Source: JAVVHH01 sp964613945 (GTDB lineage Bacteria > Pseudomonadota > Alphaproteobacteria > Acetobacterales > Acetobacteraceae). Taken from it: a stretch of 64,000 nt of DNA. Under the pieces are notes generated by a model. It did no database searches. It saw only the letters and a program-made list of their open reading frames with translations, and had not been told where the DNA came from. Each line of letters opens with the position of its first letter. The stretch's first letter is position 1. Positions 9,050-19,434 of the stretch are shown one piece after another. A program made the position numbers and the translations under genes. The stretch covers positions 1-64,000 of the forward strand of contig CAZTJC010000014.1 of the NCBI GenBank assembly GCA_964613945.1, given 5' to 3'.

Positions 9050-9844
9050 ATGACCCCATCTTCTTCGCTGTACGAGCCGGGCCGCGACATGGCCGCCGTC
9101 AGCATTCCGTCGGCGACCGAATTGCCGGTGCTGACGCTCGACGCCGAATATCTGGCGAGCCGCAAGATCGTCGGCTTTGATTCCCGCGACATCCGCTCAC
9201 GCGCCTTCAACCTGCTGCGCTCGCAGGTGTCCAAGCGGATGGCGCGCGACGGCATGAAGGTGCTGGGCATCACCTCGGCCGCGCCTAATGCCGGCAAGTC
9301 GTTCATCTCGGCCAATCTGGCCGCCGCGCTGTCGCGCATGACAGATCGCGAAGTCTATCTGTTCGACTTCGATCTGCGTCGCGGCTCGCTCGCCCGCGAG
9401 CTGGGGCTGCAGTCGGGCCGCGGCCTCGGCCTGTTCCTGGAAGGCAAGGTTACCGACCTGCGCGACATCGGCCACCGCGTCGGCGAGAACGGCTTTGCCT
9501 TCTTTCCCTGCTTCGCCAGCATGGAGCGATCCGCCGAACTGTTCAGCGGCGGGGCGTTCAAGGCGCTGGCCGCGGCGATGCATGCGCTCCCCGACAACGC
9601 GCTCGTGCTCTGCGATCTACCGCCCGCCTTCGCCAACGACGACACGTCGGTGATCTGCGAGAAGCTGGATGCGTATCTGATGGTCGTCGAACAAGGCAGC
9701 ACGACGCGCAAGCAGGTCATGGGTACGCGCGAGATGCTGCACCCGACCCCCTGCATCGGCTCCGTGCTCAACCGCTATGACGGCGGCTGGTCGGATCCCT
9801 ATGGTTATGGCTATGGCAGTTCCTACGGGAAATATTACGCCTGA
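9050..9844 (+). CDS. Bacterial tyrosine kinase (BY-kinase) of the EPS operon
   Basis: A 264-residue CpsD/CapB-like P-loop kinase. Walker A is SAAPNAGKS (about residues 75-85), Walker A' is YLFDFDLRRGS and the Walker B-like motif is ALVLCDLPPAF. The C-terminal tail is packed with tyrosines (seven in the last 23 residues), the usual autophosphorylation cluster. It lies nine bases after the GumC-like gene and would cycle phosphorylation to control chain length and export. The RSQVSKRM segment near residue 55 fits the oligomerisation motif seen before Walker A in this family. Confidence 0.87.
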   Translation: MTPSSSLYEPGRDMAAVSIPSATELPVLTLDAEYLASRKIVGFDSRDIRSRAFNLLRSQVSKRMARDGMKVLGITSAAPNAGKSFISANLAAALSRMTDREVYLFDFDLRRGSLARELGLQSGRGLGLFLEGKVTDLRDIGHRVGENGFAFFPCFASMERSAELFSGGAFKALAAAMHALPDNALVLCDLPPAFANDDTSVICEKLDAYLMVVEQGSTTRKQVMGTREMLHPTPCIGSVLNRYDGGWSDPYGYGYGSSYGKYYA

Positions 9845-9958
9845 TGTCGGCACGGTGCTTACGCCGATAACCGGGTGAAGCCTCCGGAACGATCGCCTGC
9901 GGTGGTAAAAGACCAGGCTGTGCATGATATGCGTCGAGGCGAAACGGGTGCAGCGGAC

Positions 9959-10954
9959 ATGATGGCTATGAACAGCGGCGCCGCCTTGGGGGTCGTCATC
10001 ATCGGGCGCAACGAGGGGCAAAAGCTCGTCGCCTGTCTACGCTCGGTTGCCGGGCTGAACCTGCCGATCGTCTATGTCGATAGCGCATCGACGGACGGCA
10101 GCTGTGACGTGGCCCGGTCCTTTCGGGCGAGTGTTGTCGAACTCGACATGTCGCGGCCGTTCACCGCTGCGCGTGCCCGCAACGAGGGCGCTGCAATGTT
10201 GGTCCGGCAAATTCCCAGGCTTCGATATATTCAGTTCGTCGACGGCGATTGCGAGCTGATCGACGGCTGGATCGATCGGGCGTTGGCCGTCCTCGAGGAG
10301 CGGGCCGATGTCGTCGCGGTATGCGGGCAACGTGCGGAGCGGTTTCCCGAACGATCCTTCTACAACCGCCTGTGCGACGACGAATGGAACACGCCCGTCG
10401 GCGACACTCTCGCCTGCGGCGGGGATGCGATGATGCGCATCGCTGCCTTTGTAGACGTGCAGGGTTTCGACCCGAGCATGGTGGCACACGAGGAGCCCGA
10501 ACTGTGCGCGCGATTGCGCGCCCGCGGCGGCATCATTGCACGGATCGATGTACCGATGACGCTGCACGATGCGAACATCCTGCGTTTCTCGCAATGGTGG
10601 CGCCGGAATGTCCGTGCCGGCTTCGGCTATACACAGGCGTTGATGCGCGCGCCGGGCTATCGCTCCGACGAAGCGGCGCTGCTGCGGCGTGCCTTGACGT
10701 GGTCGCTCCTGCCGCTGCTCGCTGTTGCGGCATTGGCGGCAGGGAGGCCGATCGTGGCGCTGGGCGTGGTCCTGCTCTACCCGCTGCAGATCCTGCGCTT
10801 GGTGTGGCGCAGCAGCGGCCGGCTGGGCTGGACCGCGGCGGTGAAGACGGCGGGGCTCAACCTGATCGGCAAGTTCGCCGAGACGCTGGGGGTCGTCCGC
10901 TTCTGTATCGATACGGTTCTGAGACGGCGCCGCGGCGCGATCCTGTATCGCTAG
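9959..10954 (+). CDS. Glycosyltransferase family 2
   Basis: A GT2 enzyme of about 331 residues. The GT-A domain starts at GVVIIGRNEGQ, followed by VYVDSASTDGS, the DxD-like QFVDGDCEL, and a region with HEEPELCARLR. Hydrophobic segments near the C-terminus (ALLRRALTWSLLPLLAVAALAAG onwards) suggest membrane association. The catalytic domain begins only about 12 residues after the ATG cluster at 9959-9968, so that start is preferred. GTG 9875 and ATG 9929 are in-frame alternatives and no start has a strong ribosome site. It ends tail-to-tail with the next gene, the two TAG stops sharing CTAG. Confidence 0.82.
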   Translation: MMAMNSGAALGVVIIGRNEGQKLVACLRSVAGLNLPIVYVDSASTDGSCDVARSFRASVVELDMSRPFTAARARNEGAAMLVRQIPRLRYIQFVDGDCELIDGWIDRALAVLEERADVVAVCGQRAERFPERSFYNRLCDDEWNTPVGDTLACGGDAMMRIAAFVDVQGFDPSMVAHEEPELCARLRARGGIIARIDVPMTLHDANILRFSQWWRRNVRAGFGYTQALMRAPGYRSDEAALLRRALTWSLLPLLAVAALAAGRPIVALGVVLLYPLQILRLVWRSSGRLGWTAAVKTAGLNLIGKFAETLGVVRFCIDTVLRRRRGAILYR

Positions 10955-12633
10955 GCGCGGCGCGCCAGCCCCAGCTTGGCGCGCAACTGGCGCGTGAACT
11001 CGGGCATCCGAAAACTCGCCTTCGCACCGTCGATGACGGTCCAGTCGCCGCTCCAGCTGATGGTGTGCATGCCATAGGCGAACCGGCTGCCACGCGGTGA
11101 GATCACCTTCCATTCCGTCTCCTCGAACGCGTCGGGCGTCAGCGTGACGATCTGATTGAGGCGGATCGCACCGCCATAGCGAACCGAGCAATCCTGCCCT
11201 GGCCGGATCAGTCGATCGCCGACGACAAACGGACGCCCGGCGGGACGGGCGCTACGGACGTCGATTTTGACGGGGTTCTGAGCATGCGGCAGCCACGGCC
11301 CGGACAATCCGTCGGCATGGAATATGTTCAGCGTCGTATTGCTGTTCTCGGCGTCGCTGGCGAACAGCCAATAGCGCCCGTCGTGCACGATGATCGTCGG
11401 ATCAATCACGCCTTCCGGCAGAAGCGGCAGACCGTCGCCAGAAAAGTCGACCCGGCCCTGATCGTCGATCCGGAAACAGCGGGTATCGTGGTGCTCGGAC
11501 GTCTCCGGCACGCACCAGCGCGATGCATCATCCTCGAAGATATAGGGATAGGAACAATGGTACGGCGGTTGCCAAACCGGCTGCGAGGGCGAGAATCCCT
11601 GCTCCGGATCATAGTCGATCGCGACCAGTTCGCCGCGTCCCGTCCGCCATGGCAGCCGCTCTGCATAGATCCGGATGCCGGTGTGCAATCGGATCGGAAA
11701 GGGATCGGCGACGAAGCCATCGGCGGTTACGGTGCGCCAGCGTATCGCGGAAGCGCCGCGATGCTCGTCCGTCAGCAGGGCGACGGCCTCGGCGATCGAC
11801 CGCGGAATGACACCGACGGTCCAATCCTGATGCCGGAACAGGCCGTTGCCATGGATGGCCGCCGTGGCCTTAATGGTCTGCCAGAGGAAGCGCAGGAATT
11901 CGACGTTGGTCGGCTTGCGGAGAACAGGGCCGACGCCGGTCTGTGGCTGTTCGCGCAGCGTGCCGGCCAGGGCTGCCTTGCTGGCATGAGCGAGAAAGCC
12001 CGCGGCCCCCATGTAGAGCTGGTCGCGCTGCTGCACATAGGAATGGGCGATCGTGCCGAACCAGCCCTGCTGCAGGATCGCCCCCGCATCAAGTTCGGCG
12101 CTGAGACGCTGCAGGATGACGCCGGTGACCGGCATTCCCAGCGCGATTTCCCAAAACCCCGGCGGTTGCCCGCGAATCATCGCCGGGTCGCCGTGATGGT
12201 AGGACCATATGCCGTGCGGCGCGACGGTCAGAATACGCCCCTTGAGGATGCCGAAACCGAAGCGGATGATGACATCCGGTCGAGCCGCCGCGATGTCCGC
12301 CAGTTCCTCGTCGGAAAAGCTTTCCGTCTTGGGCTGCAAGACCTCGGCACGGGTCGTAAGCCGTGGGACGTCGCGGAGCGGCTCCGGTAACGCCGTGGAA
12401 CGGATCGACGAGGCACGACGCGCCGCCAGCCGCTCGAACCCCTGCCACAGGCCGCGTCCATCCGGACGGAGTTGCCGCCACCGCGATACGCGGGCGGGAC
12501 GACGGCGGATGCCCCCGTTGCGCACGATGAGGACGATTTCGGCAGTGCGCGATTGCAGCAGCATTTCGATCGCGCGCGCTTGCCAAGCCGGTACAAGATC
12601 GTCATCAACCAGCAGCGCAAATCTCAGGGTCAC
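10951..12633 (-). CDS. Fusion: formyltransferase-like N-domain plus glucosamine-transferase/propeller-like C-domain
   Basis: A 560-residue two-domain protein. Residues about 1-230 look like a Formyl_trans_N fold (FGFGILKGRIL, then PHGIWSYHHGDP and RGQPPGFWEI, corresponding to the His/Asp active-site loop). Residues about 290-550 resemble the five-bladed propeller of plant glucosamine inositolphosphorylceramide transferase and GH43-like proteins (HCSYPYIFED, DPTIIVHDGRYWLFAS, RPGQDCSVRYGGAI). Such fusions occur in bacterial polysaccharide loci; a role in modifying an amino sugar of the EPS is inferred. GTG 12633 has GGAG six bases upstream; a TTG at 12651 is possible. A transcript-level test of the boundary would show whether this is one polypeptide. 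Confidence 0.72.
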   Translation of the reverse strand: MTLRFALLVDDDLVPAWQARAIEMLLQSRTAEIVLIVRNGGIRRRPARVSRWRQLRPDGRGLWQGFERLAARRASSIRSTALPEPLRDVPRLTTRAEVLQPKTESFSDEELADIAAARPDVIIRFGFGILKGRILTVAPHGIWSYHHGDPAMIRGQPPGFWEIALGMPVTGVILQRLSAELDAGAILQQGWFGTIAHSYVQQRDQLYMGAAGFLAHASKAALAGTLREQPQTGVGPVLRKPTNVEFLRFLWQTIKATAAIHGNGLFRHQDWTVGVIPRSIAEAVALLTDEHRGASAIRWRTVTADGFVADPFPIRLHTGIRIYAERLPWRTGRGELVAIDYDPEQGFSPSQPVWQPPYHCSYPYIFEDDASRWCVPETSEHHDTRCFRIDDQGRVDFSGDGLPLLPEGVIDPTIIVHDGRYWLFASDAENSNTTLNIFHADGLSGPWLPHAQNPVKIDVRSARPAGRPFVVGDRLIRPGQDCSVRYGGAIRLNQIVTLTPDAFEETEWKVISPRGSRFAYGMHTISWSGDWTVIDGAKASFRMPEFTRQLRAKLGLARRA

Positions 12634-12704
12634 TGCCAGCTCCGCTCCCAATACCGTTTGAGTAACGGCATTTAGCCGGTGGCGGTCGAAATGATAGATA
12701 TAGA

Positions 12705-13940
12705 ATGTCTCAACCGGACTACGTTAGCGGCCCCCGTCAGAACATCGGCTATCTGACAAGCCAATATCCTTTTCCATCGCACACTTTCATCCGGCGCGAG
12801 ATCGCGGCGTTGCGCGATGTTGGCGTGCCAATCGTCACCTACAGTATCAAGCCACCGCCGACCGGGCTGGAGGCGGATCTCGACCGCGCCGCAGCGACCG
12901 AAACCTTCACGGTGCTGGCGCGTCCGCTGCGCGACTATCTCAAGGCTCATGCCATCGCGCTTGTGAGGCGGCCCGGACGCTACCTGCGGACATTGATGCT
13001 GGCGTTCCGGCATCGAGTTCCTGGCCTGCGGGCGGCGATCTGGAGCGTGTTCCACTTCGTCGAGGCGATCCTGCTCGCGCGGCGCATCGAGGCGGATGGC
13101 GTCGACCACCTGCACAATCATTTCGCTAATTCCGCTGCAACCGTTGGCCTGCTTGCCAGTCGCTTTGCCGGCATCCCCTGGAGCGTGACGCTACACGGGA
13201 TATCGGAGTTCGACTATCCCGCCGGCGTGCTGCTGCGCGACAAGATCGCGATGGCGGAATTTGTCGCCTGCGTTTCGCGCTTCGGCATGGCACAGGCGAT
13301 GCGGTCGATCGCTCCGGAACAATGGCGCAAGCTCAACATCGTGCGCTGCGGCATCGATCTGGCCGACCTGCCGGCATCCGCCCCGCGCGATGGCGTGGCC
13401 GATGGCCCCGTGCAGCTGATCGCGGTTGGCCGCCTGTCACCGGAGAAGGGACAGGCCGGCCTACTACAGGCAATGGCACGACTGCGCGACGCCGGGGTTG
13501 CGGTCGTGCTGACGCTGGTCGGCGATGGTCCGGAGGCGGAGGCGCTCGGCGCTGAGGTGGAGCGTCTGGGGCTCGGGCCGCAGGTGCGCTTCGTCGGCCG
13601 GCAGGACGAACGTGCGACGCTGGCGATGATCGCAGCATCCGACATCCTAGTGCTGCCGAGTTTCATGGAAGGCCTGCCGGTCGTCCTTATGGAGGCGATG
13701 GCATTGGGCGTGCCGGTGGTCGCAACGCGTGTCGCGGGGATTCCGGAACTCGTGCGCGAAGAGGTCGGCGGCTTGCTCTTCGATCCGGCGGATTGGACGG
13801 CCCTGGCCGACGCCATCGCCCGCCTCGCCGGCGATGCCGCGCTGCGCGATCGTCTCGCCGCGGGTGGCCGGCAGCGCATCGAGCAGGAGTTCGCCATCGA
13901 CAAGGCGGTGCAGCCGCTCCCCGCGCTGTTCCGAAAATAG
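12705..13940 (+). CDS. Glycosyltransferase family 4
   Basis: A 411-residue GT-B enzyme. The N-domain begins IGYLTSQYPFPSHTFIRREI, a pattern common in colanic-acid-type GT4 proteins (WcaL/AmsK-like). The middle has HLHNHFAN and SVTLHGISEFDY. The C-domain carries IAVGRLSPEKGQ and the E-x7-E motif near residue 320 (PSFMEGLPVVLMEAMALGVPVVAT). It is cytoplasmic, with unknown donor. It is divergent from the formyltransferase fusion with a gap of about 70 bases, and convergent with the acyltransferase gene at 13953. Confidence 0.87.
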   Translation: MSQPDYVSGPRQNIGYLTSQYPFPSHTFIRREIAALRDVGVPIVTYSIKPPPTGLEADLDRAAATETFTVLARPLRDYLKAHAIALVRRPGRYLRTLMLAFRHRVPGLRAAIWSVFHFVEAILLARRIEADGVDHLHNHFANSAATVGLLASRFAGIPWSVTLHGISEFDYPAGVLLRDKIAMAEFVACVSRFGMAQAMRSIAPEQWRKLNIVRCGIDLADLPASAPRDGVADGPVQLIAVGRLSPEKGQAGLLQAMARLRDAGVAVVLTLVGDGPEAEALGAEVERLGLGPQVRFVGRQDERATLAMIAASDILVLPSFMEGLPVVLMEAMALGVPVVATRVAGIPELVREEVGGLLFDPADWTALADAIARLAGDAALRDRLAAGGRQRIEQEFAIDKAVQPLPALFRK

Positions 13941-13952
13941 GATCGACGCCGC

Positions 13953-15077
13953 TCAGGCCGGCTGGGACGATGGGCGGGTCACCGCCTTCTGCAGGATCTG
14001 GCGTCGGCGCATGGCCAGAGGGCGCTCGACACCGGCGTAGAGAAGCGCGGCCCAGGCGAATGCCAGCAGATAGGCGATCGGCACAGACAGGGCGCCGAAC
14101 GACCGCGTCGCCGTGATCAGCGGCAGGTGCACGAGGTACAAGGTGTAGGAAAGCAGCGCAACAACGCGCAGCCACCGTTGGTCGAGAATCCGGGCGACCA
14201 GCCCCCGCGATTGGATCGCAGCCGTGAACAGGACGAAAAGGGCGAGGCCCTGAAGGGAGTAGCGGATCGTTTCGCGGAACACGGGCGCGCGGATCACAAT
14301 GGTGGCGGCGATAACCAGCAGCGCCGCGACGACATGGATGGGCTTGGGACGCCAGCAGCCTTCGTCCATCATCGGATTCTGCCATACCGCCAGTATCGCG
14401 CCGAAGATGATCGAGTCGATGCGGGTATGCGACCAATAGAAGATCTCGCCCTCGCCGATCGTCACGAACGTCGCGATCCTGATGACAAGCACGGCTGCGC
14501 AGATGATCAGGAGCAGGCGCGCGATCCGATCGCCGCGCCATAGCGCAACGGCTGCGAACAGGGCGGGAAAGATTAGATAGAAATGCTCTTCCACGTCGAG
14601 CGACCACAGGGGAATGGGTAAGGACGAGGGAATGTCGAGGACGCTGGCGTAATTGGTCAGGAATAGAACGTCCAAGAGCAGGCTGGTCGGCCTGACCGGC
14701 CGGTCGATGACGTTGATTAGCGCAAGACCGACGATCAGTAGCAGCGTCAGGTAGAGCGGCGGCAGAATGCGCAACGCCCGGCGCCAGTAAAAGGCCACCA
14801 AGTCGACGCGACCACGCCGGGCATGTTCGACCCGCAGCAGGGTCGTGATCAGATATCCGCTCAAGAAGAAGAAAATGGTCACGCCGAAACCGCCGGGTAC
14901 ATAGCGGCCGAGACCGCCATGCGACACCATCACGATCAGGATGGCGAGCCCGCGCAAGCCATCGATGCCGGGTATGCGAGAGATCGAACCTAGTCCAGGC
15001 TTCGGTCCGATCGGCGCATGCTGTGTTGCCGGAGGCGCAACGGAGTCAAGGTTTAGGGAATTTTCCTGCTTGGCCAT
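13953..15077 (-). CDS. Acyltransferase family 3 membrane protein
   Basis: A 374-residue integral membrane acyltransferase. The catalytic-His signature GIDGLRGLAILIVMVSH lies near residues 38-55 and FFLSGYLITTLL follows. About ten transmembrane helices fill the rest, with EHFYLIFPALF as the conserved mid-protein block. Family members move acetyl or succinyl groups from the cytoplasm to extracytoplasmic sugars, so it probably O-acylates the polymer. It is divergent from the SGNH lipoprotein gene across an AT-rich 88-base gap that should hold both promoters. Confidence 0.86.
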   Translation of the reverse strand: MAKQENSLNLDSVAPPATQHAPIGPKPGLGSISRIPGIDGLRGLAILIVMVSHGGLGRYVPGGFGVTIFFFLSGYLITTLLRVEHARRGRVDLVAFYWRRALRILPPLYLTLLLIVGLALINVIDRPVRPTSLLLDVLFLTNYASVLDIPSSLPIPLWSLDVEEHFYLIFPALFAAVALWRGDRIARLLLIICAAVLVIRIATFVTIGEGEIFYWSHTRIDSIIFGAILAVWQNPMMDEGCWRPKPIHVVAALLVIAATIVIRAPVFRETIRYSLQGLALFVLFTAAIQSRGLVARILDQRWLRVVALLSYTLYLVHLPLITATRSFGALSVPIAYLLAFAWAALLYAGVERPLAMRRRQILQKAVTRPSSQPA

Positions 15078-15165
15078 TCAGTGAATATTATCACTTTTGC
15101 TTTATTAATCGTCAACAGGCGAAATTGGCCATAAATTCACAGTTCCTGGATGACGAGACGTGATC

Positions 15166-16065
15166 ATGACGGCGTTTGAGCGAGCAACGGCTAGGTTCGT
15201 CCTGCCCTTCCGCAGCGGCCTATCCACCGCTGCCATGGCGGTGATGCTGTCGGCATGTGGTGGTGGGACATCGGTCGACGGGCAGGTGGTCAGCGTGGTG
15301 CCGGCGGGAACGTCGCCGACGCCCGCGCCAAGTCCGACCCCAGGCCCGACCCCCAGCCCTGTACCAAGTCCGACGCCCACCCCGGCACCGACGCCCACCC
15401 CGGCACCGACGCCCACCCCGGCACCGAGTCCCACTCCCAGCCCGACCCCGCCCGGCCAGCAATTGTCGGGCGTCCTGGACGAAGGGGACAGTATTTCGGT
15501 GTTCTGGGGCGGCAACCACACCGGAATCTATGCGACGCTTCGCCCGAACATAAAATTTTCGGGTAAGGCGGTGGGCGGTTCGGGCCTTGCCTCCATGGCG
15601 GCCCGGTTCGACGCCGATGTCGCAGAGCATCCGGCGGTCGTCTCGATCCTGATCGGCGCCAACGATGTGGCCGCCATCGGCCTAGATTGGGCACCCTATA
15701 AAAGCGCGCAGCAATATCTGGATGCGCTTTTCGCCTATACCGCGAAGTGGAAGGCGACGGGGGCGAAGGTGGTGGTCGGCACCATCCTGCCGCAATGCCA
15801 GCCGAACAATCCCAACAACGTCAACGGTTTGGCAAATGCCAATCGGATACCCCTCAATCTCGCGATCCGCGCCGCAGCCGGCACGACCATCGACGGCGTG
15901 GTCGATTATGCCGCCGATCCCGAGATCGGCGTCGAAGCGGCTGCCTGCGACAAGACGTTGTTCAGCGACGGATTGCACCCCACGGATGGCTCCGTCACCT
16001 TCACCGGCGGCCAGGGGCGCATGGCGAAGCTGTATCTGGACGCGCTGGACAAGATCGTCCGCTAA
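15166..16065 (+). CDS. SGNH/GDSL-type hydrolase lipoprotein
   Basis: A 299-residue lipoprotein. The lipobox MLSAC places the acceptor Cys at about residue 31. A Pro-Thr/Ser linker occupies about residues 48-100. The SGNH fold then shows block I (EGDSIS, nucleophile Ser), IGAND (block III) and SDGLHPT (block V, with Asp and His). It probably acts in the periplasm or on the cell surface as an esterase, for example trimming acyl groups from the EPS; substrate is inferred. It faces an acyltransferase-3 gene across a shared promoter gap, a common acylation/deacylation pairing. GTG 15160 is two codons upstream and also possible. Confidence 0.8.
   Translation: MTAFERATARFVLPFRSGLSTAAMAVMLSACGGGTSVDGQVVSVVPAGTSPTPAPSPTPGPTPSPVPSPTPTPAPTPTPAPTPTPAPSPTPSPTPPGQQLSGVLDEGDSISVFWGGNHTGIYATLRPNIKFSGKAVGGSGLASMAARFDADVAEHPAVVSILIGANDVAAIGLDWAPYKSAQQYLDALFAYTAKWKATGAKVVVGTILPQCQPNNPNNVNGLANANRIPLNLAIRAAAGTTIDGVVDYAADPEIGVEAAACDKTLFSDGLHPTDGSVTFTGGQGRMAKLYLDALDKIVR
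15370..15423 (+). repeat. 18-bp tandem repeat, 3 exact copies, in the Pro-Thr linker
   Basis: Three head-to-tail copies of CCGACGCCCACCCCGGCA at 15370-15387, 15388-15405 and 15406-15423, flanked by diverged copies. It encodes the Pro-Thr spacer of the SGNH lipoprotein. Copy-number change would keep the frame and only alter linker length. Confidence 0.9.
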
Positions 16066-16083
16066 GGAGGCGGCAGGCGCTGC

Positions 16084-16108
16084 CCCTGGGCGCACCGTTC
16101 GCCCAGGG
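16084..16108. terminator. Hairpin between convergent genes
   Basis: A perfect 9-bp stem, CCCTGGGCG (16084-16092) with CGCCCAGGG (16100-16108), and a 7-base loop. It lies 18 bases after the SGNH stop, between convergent genes, so it is probably a transcription terminator. No T-run follows. The remaining sequence to 16274 shows no gene. Confidence 0.5.
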
Positions 16109-16274
16109 TCCATGGCCGGACGGATCGGGACAGCCGCGAGCCGGACGTCGTCTGCCTCTGCCTCTGCCGCATAACCAGCCCGTTGGCATGATCGATGCCG
16201 CCCTGTCTCCCGCCCCGTCTCGGCCCTCTCGCTGGGCGTCAGGGTGGAGGCCGCGCGGTCTCTGCCGATCGCGA

Positions 16275-17750
16275 CTACGACCCGCTGCCATGCAGGGCTG
16301 CGCCGTAGCTCCACCAGACGGACAGCGTCGGGACGAGGCCAATGGCGGTAAACAGGCCACGCCAGGCCACGACCATTGCGGCGAGCGCGATGGTCAGTAC
16401 TGCGTCCTGTCTTAGGAAGGAGAGGTGTTGTGCCCGGCTGGAGCCGGCCTGGGATATGTACCGCACCATGTCGGCGGTGGCGATCACGAACAGGGCCGCG
16501 ACCATGCCGTCGACATGGAGTGCGATGGGCAGGCCCACGCAGGTGAACAGGAATTTCAGGATGTTTGCGCGTGCCGCATGGGCCGGACGCCGGGTTCCCA
16601 TCAGGACCGAATCCCCCAAGGTCGCCAGGATCGAAAACCAGATGCTGGCCAGAAGAATCGGCAGCATGAACGCAGCGGCATGATAGCGCTGGTCGTACAG
16701 GACGATGATGATGCGGTCGGACACCGCGATCGCCACCGCCAGCCCGCTTGCGATGAGCAGCAGCAGACGGCGCCTCGTCGCCGTCAGCATGGTGCGCAAG
16801 GTGCGGCCATCCTGTTGCATGGCCGAGATCTTGGGAAAGATCAGCATTTCGCCGATCCGATGGACCAGCTGTCCCGCCGCATCGGAAAACGTGCGGGCGA
16901 CACCATAGACGCCCAAGACCGCGAACGGCACCGCCTTGGCGAAGTACAGCCGGTCGTAATTCATCGCGAGAAAATAGGTCAGCGACGAGACAAAGACCCA
17001 TTTTCCGAAGGACACGATCTGCTTGACCGATCTCTGCTCGAGCCGGAACTTCAGCACGCCGCGATCCATCAGCGCATGGGTGAGGATCGTCTGCAGCAAG
17101 GCCGTGACGATCAGTCCGATGAACAGGGCCCAGATGGTTGGGGTATAGAGAGCCAGGCCGACGTTGACGGCCAGCGAGGCGATCGACAGCACCATGTCGG
17201 TGAACGCATAGGCTTTGACCTTGCCATGCTTCATCATCAGGAAGCGTGACGGCGCCTGTAGGCCCGACAATACGAACAGGATCGACATCAGCGGGACCAA
17301 GATGGTGAGTTCCGGTCGGTTGTAGATGTGAACGATCGGGCCGGCGATGATCAGGACGAGCAGACCGAGGGCTAGGCCGCGGAGGGCCTGCAGTGTGAAG
17401 GCAGTGTTGAAGAAGTCCGGCTCGTCGCCGCGCGAGTTGCTGATGATGTTGTGCGAGATGCCGATATCCGACAGCAATTCGAAGCCGGTGCGCAGCGTAT
17501 TAATTATCAGCATGATGCCGAACAGCTGCGGTGCCAGGAGCTTGGCCAGGACGACGCTGGTCGCCAGGCGCATCGCCTGGCCGAACACATAGGAGCCGGT
17601 CACCCATCCAACCTGCTGGAGGGCGGCGACGCGGGGGATGCGGGCGAGCATCCGGCCGAACCAGCGCGGCGGCACCGGTTCACTCTGTGGGCCGGCGATA
17701 ATCTCTGCCGCGCCATCGCTGGAGATCGCGTCGCTTTGCTTGCTCGTCAT
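16275..17750 (-). CDS. Wzx-type lipopolysaccharide/EPS flippase
   Basis: A 491-residue polytopic membrane protein of the oligosaccharide flippase superfamily. A polar N-terminal tail of about 40 residues is followed by the typical first block (VGWVTGSYVFGQAMRLATSVVLAKLL, then FGIMLIINTLRTGFELLSDIGI). About 12-14 helices are visible, with the family's FGKWVFVSSLTYFLAMNYDRLYFAKAV-like mid block. It would flip undecaprenyl-PP-linked repeat units to the periplasm. ATG 17750 was chosen because it gives a normal N-terminus; an open frame continues to 17834 without homology. The gap 17751-18027 holds no evident gene. Confidence 0.85.
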   Translation of the reverse strand: MTSKQSDAISSDGAAEIIAGPQSEPVPPRWFGRMLARIPRVAALQQVGWVTGSYVFGQAMRLATSVVLAKLLAPQLFGIMLIINTLRTGFELLSDIGISHNIISNSRGDEPDFFNTAFTLQALRGLALGLLVLIIAGPIVHIYNRPELTILVPLMSILFVLSGLQAPSRFLMMKHGKVKAYAFTDMVLSIASLAVNVGLALYTPTIWALFIGLIVTALLQTILTHALMDRGVLKFRLEQRSVKQIVSFGKWVFVSSLTYFLAMNYDRLYFAKAVPFAVLGVYGVARTFSDAAGQLVHRIGEMLIFPKISAMQQDGRTLRTMLTATRRRLLLLIASGLAVAIAVSDRIIIVLYDQRYHAAAFMLPILLASIWFSILATLGDSVLMGTRRPAHAARANILKFLFTCVGLPIALHVDGMVAALFVIATADMVRYISQAGSSRAQHLSFLRQDAVLTIALAAMVVAWRGLFTAIGLVPTLSVWWSYGAALHGSGS

Positions 17751-18027
17751 ACTGTTACAATGCTCCGCGGCGTCGCTGGCAGGAGCCATCCGCGCTGTGC
17801 CCCTATTGGGGGTTCGCGGACCCGGCAATCCCACTCTTCACCGATGGGTGGACCGGTTAGGGACGATCGCCGGTGCATCGGAGCCTGGTGCCGCTCGCAA
17901 GCGGGACCGATCCATCGCTACCAATGCGACGGCGAACCATGCCGGATGATCGATCCCGGTGGTTCGCCGAACCGGAGACGCGTGGCAATTCCGCCTCCTA
18001 CCCTAAGCTGAGGGGCGCCCCTGCGGC

Positions 18028-19311
<1,284 letters not shown>

Positions 19312-19434
19312 CTTGCGTCCACCTTGGGCGACTAGGCTTTACTTTTGGTTAAAGATGTCCGCCACTTAGCCGGTTTGGCAGATTAATGGCCGACCAGTCG
19401 TGCTATCTTTGCGATGGCCGGTCGAATGTCGCCT

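Noticed and set aside
10143..10150. Exact TCGACATG in the GT2 gene as another partition site
   Set aside because: A single octamer without a phased neighbour, within codons; also seen at 16510 and 46156. These fit chance in GC-rich coding DNA.
12633..12651. TTG start for the formyltransferase fusion
   Set aside because: GTG at 12633 has a well-placed GGAG, while the TTG has no ribosome site.
15310..15450. Tandem repeat as a possible CRISPR array
   Set aside because: Repeats are contiguous without spacers and encode a Pro-Thr linker inside a coding gene. No cas genes were seen.
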